Positions 36,213 through 45,457 of a stretch of DNA of 64,000 bases are shown here, piece by piece (the stretch's first letter is position 1; the number at the start of each line of letters is the position of its first letter). Location: the NCBI GenBank assembly GCA_017512145.1, contig JAFWHB010000009.1:53936-117935 (forward strand), read 5' to 3'. Source of the DNA: Mogibacterium sp. GTDB lineage: Bacteria; Bacillota; Clostridia; Peptostreptococcales; Anaerovoracaceae. The notes beneath the pieces are model-generated. The model was not told the DNA's origin, did no database searches, and worked only from the letters and a program-made list of their open reading frames with translations. The position numbers and the translations under genes were made by a program.

Positions 36213-37334
36213 TTATTCTTTTGCTTCTCTATTGCGTCGTTCGAGTGCAGGAAGCAGCGCCTCATCATAGACATAATCTATGATAGCTGCGATCGGAATG
36301 GCAAGCAGGATACCGACAAATCCGAACATATTACCGAATACGATGACGGATGCCAGTATCAGAAGTCCGGAAACTCCAAGTGAGTTGCCGAAGAGTCTAG
36401 GCTTGATGAAGTACGGATCTATGAACTGCAGAATGAATGTGAATATGATGAAAATGAGAGCATGCAGCGGCTTGACAAGGAGCAGGATGAATCCGCCTAT
36501 TGCACCTCCGACGATCGGACCGAATGTCGGCACAAGATTCGTTACAGCTACAACAACAGATATCAGGCCTGCATACTGCATTCCCATACATGCCATGAAG
36601 ATGAAGTTGATGACACCGATAATAACAGCATCAAGGATGCTGAAAACAATATATCTGACAAGGATGTTGTCCCATTTTCCAAGGAAAGCAAGAACAGAGT
36701 CTATCCTGTTCCCCGGAACAAGAGCATGCATCAGTCTGAGAACTCCCCTCTTGAGAGAATCCTTGGCAGACAGGAAGTATATCGAGAGTATAAGAGCGAT
36801 CACCCAGCTGACAACGCTCTTGCCTGCTTCGGCGGAAGCGTTGACGATGCTGTTCGCATTCTCAACGAAGTATGCCTGGATCCGGCTTACAACATCGCCT
36901 GATGAAGCAATGAAATGCTCGATCCTGAGAGTATCAGACAGGCCCCATTTCTCTGTGAGATCCTGAAGCGAAGCAAGATATCCGTCCATGTTGCCAAGAA
37001 GCATCACAAAGCTGTCAATGAGCTGTGGAACAAGAGTCCTGAGCAGTACAGAGAGGATAAGGATTATAGAGATCACAGTAGCTCCGACAGAAAGATTCCA
37101 TCTGAACTTAGCCTGCGGAACCTTGTTGAAAACTCTGCGCTGGAACAGCAATGCAAGAGGATTCATTATGTATGCAAGGACGCATGCGATAAGTATAGTA
37201 CTGAAATAACCTATGAAAGTAAGTATCCCGTTTGTTATCGGGCTGAGCTTATTAAGCACAACATATAAAGTCACCGCAATACATGCGGCGACCGTATATG
37301 GATACCATTTCTTATCTCTCCATCTCTCTCTCAT
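36213..37334 (-). CDS. AI-2E family transporter (paralogue 1)
   Basis: 373 residues, the usual 8-helix layout of the AI-2E exporter family (PF01594): an initial pair of helices, a central soluble part, and GAIGGFILLLVKPLHALIFI plus FIDPYFIKPRLFGNSLGVSG near the end. Members export varied small molecules, sometimes Na+/H+ exchange. It is 16 bases downstream of the PAP2 gene, forming a three-gene operon. A second family member is at 46998-48197. Confidence 0.88.
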   Translation of the reverse strand: MRERWRDKKWYPYTVAACIAVTLYVVLNKLSPITNGILTFIGYFSTILIACVLAYIMNPLALLFQRRVFNKVPQAKFRWNLSVGATVISIILILSVLLRTLVPQLIDSFVMLLGNMDGYLASLQDLTEKWGLSDTLRIEHFIASSGDVVSRIQAYFVENANSIVNASAEAGKSVVSWVIALILSIYFLSAKDSLKRGVLRLMHALVPGNRIDSVLAFLGKWDNILVRYIVFSILDAVIIGVINFIFMACMGMQYAGLISVVVAVTNLVPTFGPIVGGAIGGFILLLVKPLHALIFIIFTFILQFIDPYFIKPRLFGNSLGVSGLLILASVIVFGNMFGFVGILLAIPIAAIIDYVYDEALLPALERRNREAKE

Positions 37335-37350
37335 TGATCAAGTTCTCCCG

Positions 37351-38088
37351 TCAAGGCAGCATTCCCTGAAGTCTCACTGCAAGCTTGCGTATCTGTCTTC
37401 TTGCCTGTCTTCTGATCACTCTGCCCTGTCTGTTATATACAATATATTCGGCCAGAAGTCCGACCGGAATAGCAGCGAAGAGATCGACAGCCGAATGCTG
37501 TTTGACGAACATAACAGAAATAGAAATCATGAAAGTCGAGAATAGTACGAATGCTCTCCACCATCCCGGTGCCTTGCTGTCCTTGCTCCAGACAGAAGCG
37601 ATGCCCATTGAATATGCCACATGAAGTGACGGGCAGACTCCTGTAGGAGTATCGAAAGCATAGATGAACGACATTACGCTGCATAGGAAATTGTCATGAG
37701 GCATTACCTCAGGACGCAGAAGCTGCACACTCGGATAGAGTATATAAGCAGCCATCGCCACAGCCTGCGTGACCATTATGAAAATCTGCAGCTGTTTGAA
37801 TCTTGTAACATCGTACAGAAAGAAGTATAACAGCGAACCGGCCAGAAGAACATACCAGAAACAATAGAAAATCAGGAAATACTCATTGAAAGGAACCAGA
37901 TCATCTATAAAGCAATGTATGACATGGCAGTCTGATACCGGTATCAGATTCTCTGTAATGAAGTACAGAGCAAAGTAAACGAGCCACCCTCCGAGCAGCT
38001 TGATATGTGAGAATCTAGGCTCGTTGATTCTTGATAATCTAAAGTTCCTGTAGTCTACTGTCGGCTCCGGAATATGTATACGGCTCAT
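37351..38088 (-). CDS. PAP2-superfamily membrane phosphatase / phosphotransferase
   Basis: 245 residues from ATG 38088 (MSRIHIPEP, AAGGAG upstream). Six hydrophobic segments; the active-site motifs are TGVCPSLHVAYSMG and KQHSAVDLFAAIPVGL, the histidines of PAP2 motifs 2 and 3. It may dephosphorylate a lipid phosphate or transfer a head group. Its start overlaps the end of the acyltransferase-like gene by about 50 bases. Confidence 0.85.
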   Translation of the reverse strand: MSRIHIPEPTVDYRNFRLSRINEPRFSHIKLLGGWLVYFALYFITENLIPVSDCHVIHCFIDDLVPFNEYFLIFYCFWYVLLAGSLLYFFLYDVTRFKQLQIFIMVTQAVAMAAYILYPSVQLLRPEVMPHDNFLCSVMSFIYAFDTPTGVCPSLHVAYSMGIASVWSKDSKAPGWWRAFVLFSTFMISISVMFVKQHSAVDLFAAIPVGLLAEYIVYNRQGRVIRRQARRQIRKLAVRLQGMLP

Positions 38089-38878
38089 CGTAATAAAACT
38101 CCTTATTAAGAGGATATTCACTCTTAGGTATATTAGGATATGGTACAACTACGTGTAAGGGCAGTGACCTTGCCATATCCGTGATCTCATCCATCAGATA
38201 CTCAGCTATTCTTGTCCGCTCTTCTGCAAAAGGCGCATCTGAATCGAATTTCACAGGCTTGCCAAGATATACCTTGTGAAGATTCGGTGCTGTGTACATT
38301 GGTACAAAGCTCAGCTCGACACCGGTCTTGCGGTAATATAGCTTTGCAATTTCAATGAATTTGTCCTGGAATTCGCAGACTATATTATTATGAGGGACAT
38401 CATGCTCGGGCAGGATGATGATCCTGGCCCCATTCTGCATCTTCTTAATGCTCTCTCTGAAAGTTCTCACCAGCCTTGTATCGTGGTATACGCCAATGCA
38501 CTTAGCGCTATTGAAAATGCACACGGAAAGAGGCGCTATGAAATATGACAGTAATCTGAAGAACCACTTGATGTACCATGGCTTATAGGACCAGAAGTCC
38601 TTGTATGAATAGTCCGGGACCTCTTTGAGATGCATCATCTGCCCCGCTGTCCATGTGTAATGCTCACCAGGGAAATAGATCTCGCATGCAATCGGGCCGT
38701 TCGTTTTGGCGTGATTGCCAACAATGACAGCAGGTCCGTCAGGTATATTCTCTGTCCCAACCACATCAATATGCGGATATATTACCTTGATCCAGAATCT
38801 TATGATCCTGAATACTATCATTCTTATCTTGTCTCTCAGAAGCGTAGCAACCCGTCTGACTTCCGATTGTACAGTCAT
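38039..38878 (-). CDS. PlsC-like acyltransferase with degenerate motifs
   Basis: 279 residues. Motif I reads VGNHAKTNGP (the usual NHxxxxD Asp is absent), and motif III reads ILPEHDVP instead of FPEGTRS. IYFPGEHYTWTAG and FVPMYTAPNLHKVYLGKPV place it in the lysophospholipid-acyltransferase fold family. Either it is a variant enzyme or it has lost the standard activity. Its operon partners (PAP2 and AI-2E) support a role in phospholipid or glycolipid handling. Confidence 0.75.
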   Translation of the reverse strand: MTVQSEVRRVATLLRDKIRMIVFRIIRFWIKVIYPHIDVVGTENIPDGPAVIVGNHAKTNGPIACEIYFPGEHYTWTAGQMMHLKEVPDYSYKDFWSYKPWYIKWFFRLLSYFIAPLSVCIFNSAKCIGVYHDTRLVRTFRESIKKMQNGARIIILPEHDVPHNNIVCEFQDKFIEIAKLYYRKTGVELSFVPMYTAPNLHKVYLGKPVKFDSDAPFAEERTRIAEYLMDEITDMARSLPLHVVVPYPNIPKSEYPLNKEFYYDEPYTYSGADSRLQEL

Positions 38879-38913
38879 AAATAATTGTCTCCTTCTTATT
38901 CCAATTTAAAAAA

Positions 38914-38943
38914 CCATCGCCTATTATACGCTTCAAGGCGATG
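38914..38943 (-). terminator. Terminator of the Mbeg1-like gene
   Basis: CATCGCC (38915-38921) and GGCGATG (38937-38943) with a 15-base loop; on the minus strand GTTTTTTAAA follows. Confidence 0.75.
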
Positions 38944-39004
38944 ATTTTTATGGCATAAATGTGTCAAAATTGGTTATGAAACAAATGTCTTATATATTGT
39001 AGCA

Positions 39005-40141
39005 TTAAGATTGTTGACCATCCGGCTCAGAGATATCTTTGATCTTGTCCTGCAGCGCATTGAAGGCTACCTGCCCTCCGCTCTGAATGAGTTCACCGAA
39101 GACTCTCATAAGTTCGCGCTGCTTGTCCTTAGGCAGCTGTCCCATGAAGGTCATCATGCTCTCAATACTCTTGAGCATGTCGCCCTTCATTGCTCCGAAA
39201 GTCCCAATGCCTGTAGCCTCGAAGATCGAGAACAGTATATTGACAAAGGACTCCCTCGACTCATCATCGATCTTGCTGAGCCAGTCTTTCTGTGTGCTTC
39301 TGATATATTCAGCAAGCTCGGTCAGTTCTGCTGAGACAAAGCGGTTCCTCTCGACCTGCCATGTCTGTCCGTCATGCTGAGAGAGTCCGCTCTCCGAACT
39401 CTTTACCACCTGATGCCTGACCTTACTTGTCAGCAGCATTCCTATGACAGATGTGTCCGGCACAATGCTGATGACCTTAGGAAGTATCCTCTTATACTCC
39501 CCGGTATTCATGATCTCATCTCTGAAACCCGGACCATCATTTGAATAGACCGTTATGATCCTGTCCTGTATCTTGCTGCCGCAGAACGCACTCGCAAATA
39601 CTGCAAAATTACCGCCCTTGGAGTGCCCTCCGACCCTCAGAGGTCTTCTTGTTGAGGATCCTACCTGCGTGAGATACTCTGCAGCCATCTTCTGTCCCTC
39701 GGTTCTCGACAGGTAGCTCATATTGAAGTCTTCCTTCCATCCAACAACGGTATTGTCTGTGCCTCTGAAAGCTACATAATCTGTTCCGTCACTGAGTCTG
39801 AATGTAATCGCGGAGAACTGAAGATCATTATCCGCCTCAACCTTGTTGACATATCTGGCAAGTCTTGTCTTGCTGAAGCGTCTGCCGCTGAGCATACCGT
39901 CCATCAGCAGTGGCGTGCGGTGGATCGGATTTGACTCTTTGCTGACATCTTCCCTTGAATGAGTACTGAAAAAACCGTCACATACTTCTTTCAGTGATAC
40001 TTCAGTCCCATCATCCGGAACAAGTCCTTCAAAGAAAGTATATGAAAGCTCTGCCAGAACAAGATTATCGACTTCGTTGAAAGGATCCGCATCAAACGGA
40101 ACATCTCCTCTCCACATAAGATAGTCAAAGATATTAGCCAT
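39005..40141 (-). CDS. Mbeg1-like (DUF2974) predicted alpha/beta hydrolase
   Basis: 378 residues: MANIFDYLMWRGDVPFDADPFNEVDNLVLAELSY is the family start. The lipase-like elbow is VGGHSKGGNFAVFASA (Ser), and FRLSDGTDYVAFRGTD is an upstream strand. Related to class-3 lipases. Substrate unknown. It stands alone, with a terminator downstream and 33 bases to the MalY-like gene upstream. Confidence 0.85.
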   Translation of the reverse strand: MANIFDYLMWRGDVPFDADPFNEVDNLVLAELSYTFFEGLVPDDGTEVSLKEVCDGFFSTHSREDVSKESNPIHRTPLLMDGMLSGRRFSKTRLARYVNKVEADNDLQFSAITFRLSDGTDYVAFRGTDNTVVGWKEDFNMSYLSRTEGQKMAAEYLTQVGSSTRRPLRVGGHSKGGNFAVFASAFCGSKIQDRIITVYSNDGPGFRDEIMNTGEYKRILPKVISIVPDTSVIGMLLTSKVRHQVVKSSESGLSQHDGQTWQVERNRFVSAELTELAEYIRSTQKDWLSKIDDESRESFVNILFSIFEATGIGTFGAMKGDMLKSIESMMTFMGQLPKDKQRELMRVFGELIQSGGQVAFNALQDKIKDISEPDGQQS

Positions 40142-40174
40142 CTGTCCCTCCTTGCAGATCAGAATAAGCTGTAA

Positions 40175-41383
40175 TTACAATACGTAGTTCTTAAGTCTGC
40201 TGAATGCCTCTTCAACACGTGAATGCGGAAGAGCGAGATTGAGTCTGATGTAGTCTCCCTGCCTGAATGGTCTTCCGTCCTGCCATGCTACGCCGACTCT
40301 CCAGCCGCTCCTGAGAAGGTCCTCGATAGTTCTTCCCTTAGCCTTGCACCAGCCGCTGCAGTCAAGGAAGAGCATGTATGTGCCTTCAGGCTTTACCGCT
40401 TTGATGCCGCAGCCAAGCTGAGCAAACTCATCGCATGCATAATTGATATTCTTCGACAGGACACCCCTAAGCTCATCGAGCCATGCCATGCCCTCCTCTG
40501 AATATGCGCCTATAAGAGCATGCATCGAGAGGACATTCATATTGTTGTAGTGGCTCTTAGAACCTGCTTCTTCAACCTTCTTCCTGATCTCATCGTTGTA
40601 AATGATATGGTAACTGCCGATGAGGCCTGCAAGATTGAAGGTCTTGCTCGGAGCATAGAGTGCAACGGTATTATTATGAGTGAACTCATTGACTGACTGG
40701 AACGGTGTGTACTTATTACCGTTAAGCAGGAGATCGGACCAGATCTCATCTGAGATCACGATGCATCCGTTCTTCTCATAGACCTCGGCAGCCTTAGCCA
40801 TCTCTTCACATGTCCAGGCTCTGCCGCAAGGGTTGTGAGGGTTGCAGAAGACGCAGACCTTGATGCCATTCTCCTTGATCTTGCGGTCCATATCTTCATA
40901 ATCCATTCTCCATACGTCATCATCACCTAGAATAAGATCTGAATGCACGATCTCGTAGCCCGCATTGGTAATGCTGCCGGTGAATCCAACATATGTAGGA
41001 TTGTGAAGGAGAACTTTGTCTCCCGGCTCAAGATAAGCATTGAGAACAGACACAAGTCCGCCGAGAACACCATTCTCATAGCCGATGTGCTCAGGCTTAA
41101 GACCTGTAACGCCGTTCCTCTTCGCCTGCCAGCCTATGATGGCATCATAGTAAGCATCCGAGGTCCTGAAATATCCGAAGAGTCTGTGCTCGAGCCTCTT
41201 ACTTATAGCATCCGTAATGCTTGATGGTCCCTCGAAGTTCATGTCGGCGACCCACATCGGGATGATGTCAAAGCCATCTTCAGGCGGCTCCGGTGCAAAT
41301 CCCGGCGCTGTGCCGAGACCGTCTACTGCCAGAGCATCCATGCCTCTTCTGTCTATGATCTTGTCAAAATCGAAATTATACAT
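40175..41383 (-). CDS. MalY/PatB-type aminotransferase (cystathionine beta-lyase-like)
   Basis: 402 residues, fold type I. The PLP Lys is in LYAPSKTFNLAGL. The N-terminal NFDKIIDRRGMDAL and IPMWVADMNFEGPSSITDAI are the MalY/PatB signature (WVADMDF). NPHNPCGRAW is the cofactor loop. It should cleave C-S bonds of cystathionine or cysteine, yielding homocysteine or H2S, ammonia and pyruvate. Confidence 0.9.
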   Translation of the reverse strand: MYNFDFDKIIDRRGMDALAVDGLGTAPGFAPEPPEDGFDIIPMWVADMNFEGPSSITDAISKRLEHRLFGYFRTSDAYYDAIIGWQAKRNGVTGLKPEHIGYENGVLGGLVSVLNAYLEPGDKVLLHNPTYVGFTGSITNAGYEIVHSDLILGDDDVWRMDYEDMDRKIKENGIKVCVFCNPHNPCGRAWTCEEMAKAAEVYEKNGCIVISDEIWSDLLLNGNKYTPFQSVNEFTHNNTVALYAPSKTFNLAGLIGSYHIIYNDEIRKKVEEAGSKSHYNNMNVLSMHALIGAYSEEGMAWLDELRGVLSKNINYACDEFAQLGCGIKAVKPEGTYMLFLDCSGWCKAKGRTIEDLLRSGWRVGVAWQDGRPFRQGDYIRLNLALPHSRVEEAFSRLKNYVL

Positions 41384-41415
41384 TCTGTAACCTCACTTCT
41401 AAATAATGTCTTATT

Positions 41416-42594
41416 CTATCTCGAGAGAGCCTTTCTTGCGATCGCGATTCCTGCCTTATATGGGATGGGTCTGAGAGCTCTGTCCGCTTTCTTGAGCATC
41501 TCCCTGATATGTATATGCTGAGGACAGTGCAGCTCGCATTTGCCGCAGCCCACGCACTGAGATGCAAATCCAGGTTCCTTCTGGAGTCCGACATTGCGGG
41601 CGAACTCGAATCTGACGGCTGTCTTTTTGCCCTCGATATACATGAGATTGTAGTAATGGAAATTGCCCGGAATGTCCACGCCCTGAGGACAAGGCATACA
41701 GTATCTGCAGCCCGTGCAGCCTACTTTCTCTTTCTCTTTGAATATGTTTCTGACGCTCTGGATCAGGGCCTGATCAGATGCATCAAATTTGCCGGGCTCC
41801 GCATCTGATGCAATGCGGGTATTCTCATCTACCATCTCAAGTGAGTTCATTCCCGAGAGCACTACTGTGACCTCTGGCTGATCCCACAGCCATCTGAGGC
41901 CAAGCTCTGCAGATGAGTAACCCTTGCCGCTGGCTCTCAGCTCATTCATTGCCTTCTCAGGAAGATTGACCAGCTTGCCGCCTCTCAGCGGCTCCATGAT
42001 GATGACCGGAAGTCCCTTGGCAGCTGCTGCCTGAAGTCCCCTGCGTCCCGCCTGACTGTTCTCGTCAAGATAGTTGTACTGGATCTGGCAGAAATCCCAG
42101 TCATAAGCGTCGAGTATCTTAAGGAACATCTCTGTATCTCCATGATAGGAAAATCCGATCTGTCCAATGCTGCCTTCAGCCTTGCGGTCAGCGATCCACT
42201 TCTCTATACCATATCCCTTGAGTCTCTCCCATTCCGACAGGTCTGTGAACATGTGCATGAGATAATAATCCACATGATCAGTCCTGAGCCTTGACAGCTC
42301 CTCTCTGAAAGTCTTATCTATGACCTTGGCAGACCTCAGCATGTACTGAGGCAGCTTGGTAGCTATCTTAACCTTGTCGCGGCAGTTATTCTCATCAAGT
42401 ATTCTTCCGAGGCACACTTCGCTGCCCGAATACATATATGCGGTGTCAAAGTAATTGATGCCTTTGTCGATGGCACGGAGTATCTCACGCTCAGCCTTCT
42501 CGTAGTCGATGTTGCCGCCCTTGGTCGTGAATCTCATGCAGCCATACCCGAGCTGCGAGAGCTCATTTCCATATCTGTCTGTTCTGTATTTCAT
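41416..42594 (-). CDS. Aldo/keto reductase with C-terminal ferredoxin domain
   Basis: 392 residues. AKR barrel with a proper catalytic region (NYFDTAYMYSGSEVCLG, Tyr present; IATKLPQ). The C-terminal CTGCRYCMPCPQGVDIP and CVGCGKCELHCPQHIHI bind two 4Fe-4S clusters. Unlike the AKR at 3287, it keeps both catalytic Tyr and the cluster. Substrate unknown. Confidence 0.9.
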   Translation of the reverse strand: MKYRTDRYGNELSQLGYGCMRFTTKGGNIDYEKAEREILRAIDKGINYFDTAYMYSGSEVCLGRILDENNCRDKVKIATKLPQYMLRSAKVIDKTFREELSRLRTDHVDYYLMHMFTDLSEWERLKGYGIEKWIADRKAEGSIGQIGFSYHGDTEMFLKILDAYDWDFCQIQYNYLDENSQAGRRGLQAAAAKGLPVIIMEPLRGGKLVNLPEKAMNELRASGKGYSSAELGLRWLWDQPEVTVVLSGMNSLEMVDENTRIASDAEPGKFDASDQALIQSVRNIFKEKEKVGCTGCRYCMPCPQGVDIPGNFHYYNLMYIEGKKTAVRFEFARNVGLQKEPGFASQCVGCGKCELHCPQHIHIREMLKKADRALRPIPYKAGIAIARKALSR

Positions 42595-42649
42595 GATAAT
42601 ATCCCCCTACTGCACAATAGTACTACACATTCGGCTGCTGATAACTTAA

Positions 42650-43591
42650 CTACGACTCTCTAATAATGCTTTCAATGACCTCTGCGATGCAGCCTGCTGT
42701 GTCAGCGGAGGTCATTGTTATTGCAGACCTTCTGCTCTCGGCAAGTTCGCCTGCCGCGCCATTGATATATGCGCTACATGCAGCTGCAAGCACAAGATCA
42801 TCAGCATTCACAGCAAGCGCCGAAATAATCCCGGATAACACATCACCGCTTCCGGCTGTTGCCATCCCAGGGCAACCTCTGTCAGTTGCAAGTACTCCAG
42901 GTTCTGAATGTACTGCACTGTCCCCGGATGAAGGACCAGCTACATAAGTAGTGCTGCCCTTGAGGAGAACGACCGCTTCGAGCTCATCTGCAAGATATGA
43001 TGCTGCCCTTGCAGGATCAGCTTTGGCGTCAGCCACAGACATACCTGAAAGTCTCGAGAACTCCTTGAGATGAGGTGTCAGGATGAGGCGCGCACGGGAG
43101 TTCCTTATGATGCTGTGATCAAGGAGAGACATAGCGTTAAGCCCGTCTGCGTCAACTATAAGAGTCTTATCATAATTAGTGAGAAGATACTCGATCGCCT
43201 TCAGTGTCTCTCCGGAATTACCGATACCCATTCCGAAGGCGATAGTGTCATACTTTGCCGCGATCGGTCCGAAGTCTTCCTCTGAGAACACAAGATCCCC
43301 GTCCTCATCGGAAAGAGGTATCAGTGTCGCCTCGAGGATCTGCGGTGCGATAACAGGGCAAATCAAACGAGGAGCTGCAATGGTTGCAACACCTGCCCCG
43401 CTCCTCATAGCTGCATTAGCCATTGCGGCAAGACGGATCGCACCACTGTACTCTATCGAACCCCCGATAAGAGCCGTATAGCCAAAGTTCCCCTTGTGGC
43501 AGTCTGCCGGCCTCTCAGGGAAGAGCCTGCGGCAATCCTCCGCACTGATATATTTAACTGTAGGCTGTTTTACAAAGTCACTGTTCAACAT
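42650..43591 (-). CDS. nnrD: ADP-dependent (S)-NAD(P)H-hydrate dehydratase
   Basis: 313 residues, stand-alone ribokinase-like domain (C-terminal half of YjeF). Characteristic parts are GGSIEYSGAIRLAAMANAAMRSGAG, LTPHLKEFSRLSG and GCPGMATAGSGDVLSGI. It repairs hydrated NAD(P)H. The epimerase half is not fused and is not next door. The start overlaps the end of the C39-like gene by 14 bases. Confidence 0.9.
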   Translation of the reverse strand: MLNSDFVKQPTVKYISAEDCRRLFPERPADCHKGNFGYTALIGGSIEYSGAIRLAAMANAAMRSGAGVATIAAPRLICPVIAPQILEATLIPLSDEDGDLVFSEEDFGPIAAKYDTIAFGMGIGNSGETLKAIEYLLTNYDKTLIVDADGLNAMSLLDHSIIRNSRARLILTPHLKEFSRLSGMSVADAKADPARAASYLADELEAVVLLKGSTTYVAGPSSGDSAVHSEPGVLATDRGCPGMATAGSGDVLSGIISALAVNADDLVLAAACSAYINGAAGELAESRRSAITMTSADTAGCIAEVIESIIRES

Positions 43592-44183
43592 GATAAATAA
43601 TAAAGCCGCCCTTTCGCTCGTAGCCTGTATTCCACAGTCTTCTGAGATCCATCCACTGCCAGCCGCTGTAAGTCACAGCCTTGACCAGCATGGTATCTTC
43701 CCTCTCGTCATATCCATTCAGCAGGAACCAGTGCCAGGTAAAATCCTTGAATTCCTTGTCCCTGTGATAGAGTATCAGCGTCGGCACCGGACATCCCGAA
43801 TCTATCTGGGTCTTCACAGCCAGAGCCGCAGCCTCGTAAGGGGCACTGCCGTCAAGAGTTGTCATCGAGATGTTATCTATACCACGATCGCTGAGATACT
43901 TACTGTATCCGTCTACAAATATCGAAAGTCTGTCAATGCCGGACATTCTTGGCCAGAGATATTTCTCCATTATGTGTGCGAAGTCGACATACTCAGTCTT
44001 CGTTATGTGATCCTTATCGAATGGATATATTCCCTCGATATTCCTGTGCAAAGCAAAATATACGCTGCTGTCGCATGCGGTCTCTGCGCCGCATCCCCCA
44101 ATGCGCATCATGAATGTGCGGAACCAGTCCTGGTTGCCGCCATAAGAATTCCCAATGTAGAAGTGTTCAAGTTCCTTTTTCAT
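43578..44183 (-). CDS. C39-like papain-fold peptidase, 201 aa
   Basis: Start set at ATG 44183 (MKKELEHFYIGNSYGG). GCGAETACDS carries the presumed catalytic Cys, and WHWFLLNGYDER the His. This spacing fits the Peptidase_C39_2 superfamily. No signal peptide or membrane segment, so cytosolic. Function unknown. There is no strong ribosome site, but a TACAAT box lies just upstream, so leaderless translation is possible. Confidence 0.65.
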   Translation of the reverse strand: MKKELEHFYIGNSYGGNQDWFRTFMMRIGGCGAETACDSSVYFALHRNIEGIYPFDKDHITKTEYVDFAHIMEKYLWPRMSGIDRLSIFVDGYSKYLSDRGIDNISMTTLDGSAPYEAAALAVKTQIDSGCPVPTLILYHRDKEFKDFTWHWFLLNGYDEREDTMLVKAVTYSGWQWMDLRRLWNTGYERKGGFIIYHVEQ

Positions 44184-44266
44184 ACCAGAGCATTGTATCA
44201 CAATTGCTGATAATGTGTACGGGGCTGCCATTAGTTAATTTAATGACAATCATTAGAAGGGTTCAT

Positions 44267-44295
44267 TTTACAGTATTTCAGAACTGCGTTATATT
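44267..44295 (+). promoter_or_regulatory. Promoter of the 28-residue small protein gene
   Basis: TTTACA (44267-44272), 17-base spacer, TATATT (44290-44295): a near-consensus sigma-A promoter. Transcription should start around 44302. Confidence 0.7.
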
Positions 44296-44357
44296 ATTAA
44301 CAGAAAGAAATACCGACTGAAGCCGGGATAGAGATAAATTTTCAAGGAGGTAACACC

Positions 44358-44444
44358 ATGGCATATGTAGCAGCAATCGTAGCAGTAAGCGCATTCTTTA
44401 CTTATAAGTTTGAGTCCAAGATGCCTACTATTCATAAGAACTAA
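44358..44444 (+). CDS. 28-residue small protein, unrecognised
   Basis: An ATG at 44358 follows AAGGAGG (44344-44350) by 7 bases. The product starts MAYVAAIVAVSAFFTYKF and ends ESKMPTIHKN: a hydrophobic segment of about 15 residues, then a short polar tail. It has its own promoter (44267-44295) and a strong terminator (44508-44540), so it is a complete transcription unit in what otherwise looks like empty DNA. It may be a single-pass membrane microprotein. No homologue is known to me. Confidence 0.65.
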   Translation: MAYVAAIVAVSAFFTYKFESKMPTIHKN

Positions 44445-44507
44445 TTACATTCAATTACATTCAATAACCTTCCATAAAGGCTTAATAGTAAGTGACATTA
44501 CCTTGTG

Positions 44508-44540
44508 AAAAGAGTCCGGCTTAACCAACCGGACTCTTTT
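44508..44540. terminator. Bidirectional terminator after the small protein and the LysR gene
   Basis: AAAAGAGTCCGG (44508-44519) and CCGGACTCTTTT (44529-44540) form a perfect 12-bp stem with a 9-base loop and T-runs on both strands. It ends the small-protein unit (plus) and the LysR gene (minus, stop at 44557). Confidence 0.9.
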
Positions 44541-44556
44541 CTTGATATCTGTAATT

Positions 44557-45423
44557 CTATTTGATGTTTTCTTTGATGAAGCTGATTACTGACTTAGTCA
44601 GAGGGCTTGCTTCCCTGAGGGACTTAACCCCTATTCCAAGAGTTCTGTAAGCCTCAGGATCAAGCATTCTGAAGTCATATTTACCCGGGAACTCCTCTAT
44701 TGTTAGTTCAGGCAGGATGGCTATGCCAAGGCCGCTCTTGACCATCGAGAGCACGGCCGTATCTTCTCTGGAATAATACTTTACATCAGGCATGAAACCC
44801 GCTTTCTCAAATACCAGATGAGGATCCCTGTCGTATGTTCTGTAAGTCATAATAAACGGATAATCCTTAAGGATATCGACCGGTACATAGTCGTACTTGC
44901 TTAGGTCATACTTTGGCGAGAATACGACGAACAGCGGATCTTCTACAAGCGGGATGAATTCAATCCTCTTGTCCTCAGGATCGCTCATGAGAGCAATATC
45001 CAGAGTCCCCTCATTAAGGCCCTGCAGCATCTCATCGTGTCCGCATTCTTCTATCTGAAACTCGACCTCCGGATAATTCTTCTGATAATACTCGAGCACC
45101 TGCGGGATCCAGTTGACCGAAGTGCTGACAAATGATCCTATCTTGATAGTACCTCTCTGTATTCCCTTGATGCCGGCGATCTCCTGCGAGAGTCTCTCTT
45201 CGTAATTCAGGATCTTGCGCATTGTCGGGATCAGCATCTCGGCCTCATTAGTAGGCTCGACGCCTTTGTTGGTCTTGTTCAGCAGCGGGAATCCTACCTC
45301 CTCCTCATATGCCTTCATCATCTGCGTTACAGCAGACTGAGTGTAACCGTAGATCTGACCTGCCTTAGTCAGGCTCCCCTTATCGATGGAAGCCAGCAAT
45401 ACCTTGATTCTCTGTGTGTTCAT
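44557..45423 (-). CDS. LysR-family transcriptional regulator
   Basis: 288 residues. HTH start MNTQRIKVLLASIDKGSLTK and YTQSAVTQMMKAYEEEVGF, then an effector domain (IKIGSFVSTSVNWIPQVL, GLGIAILPELTIEEF). It follows the MATE transporter gene by 34 bases on the same strand and may control it. Confidence 0.92.
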   Translation of the reverse strand: MNTQRIKVLLASIDKGSLTKAGQIYGYTQSAVTQMMKAYEEEVGFPLLNKTNKGVEPTNEAEMLIPTMRKILNYEERLSQEIAGIKGIQRGTIKIGSFVSTSVNWIPQVLEYYQKNYPEVEFQIEECGHDEMLQGLNEGTLDIALMSDPEDKRIEFIPLVEDPLFVVFSPKYDLSKYDYVPVDILKDYPFIMTYRTYDRDPHLVFEKAGFMPDVKYYSREDTAVLSMVKSGLGIAILPELTIEEFPGKYDFRMLDPEAYRTLGIGVKSLREASPLTKSVISFIKENIK

Positions 45424-45457
45424 TAATTACTCAATAACCTTCTTTCGATAATATATT

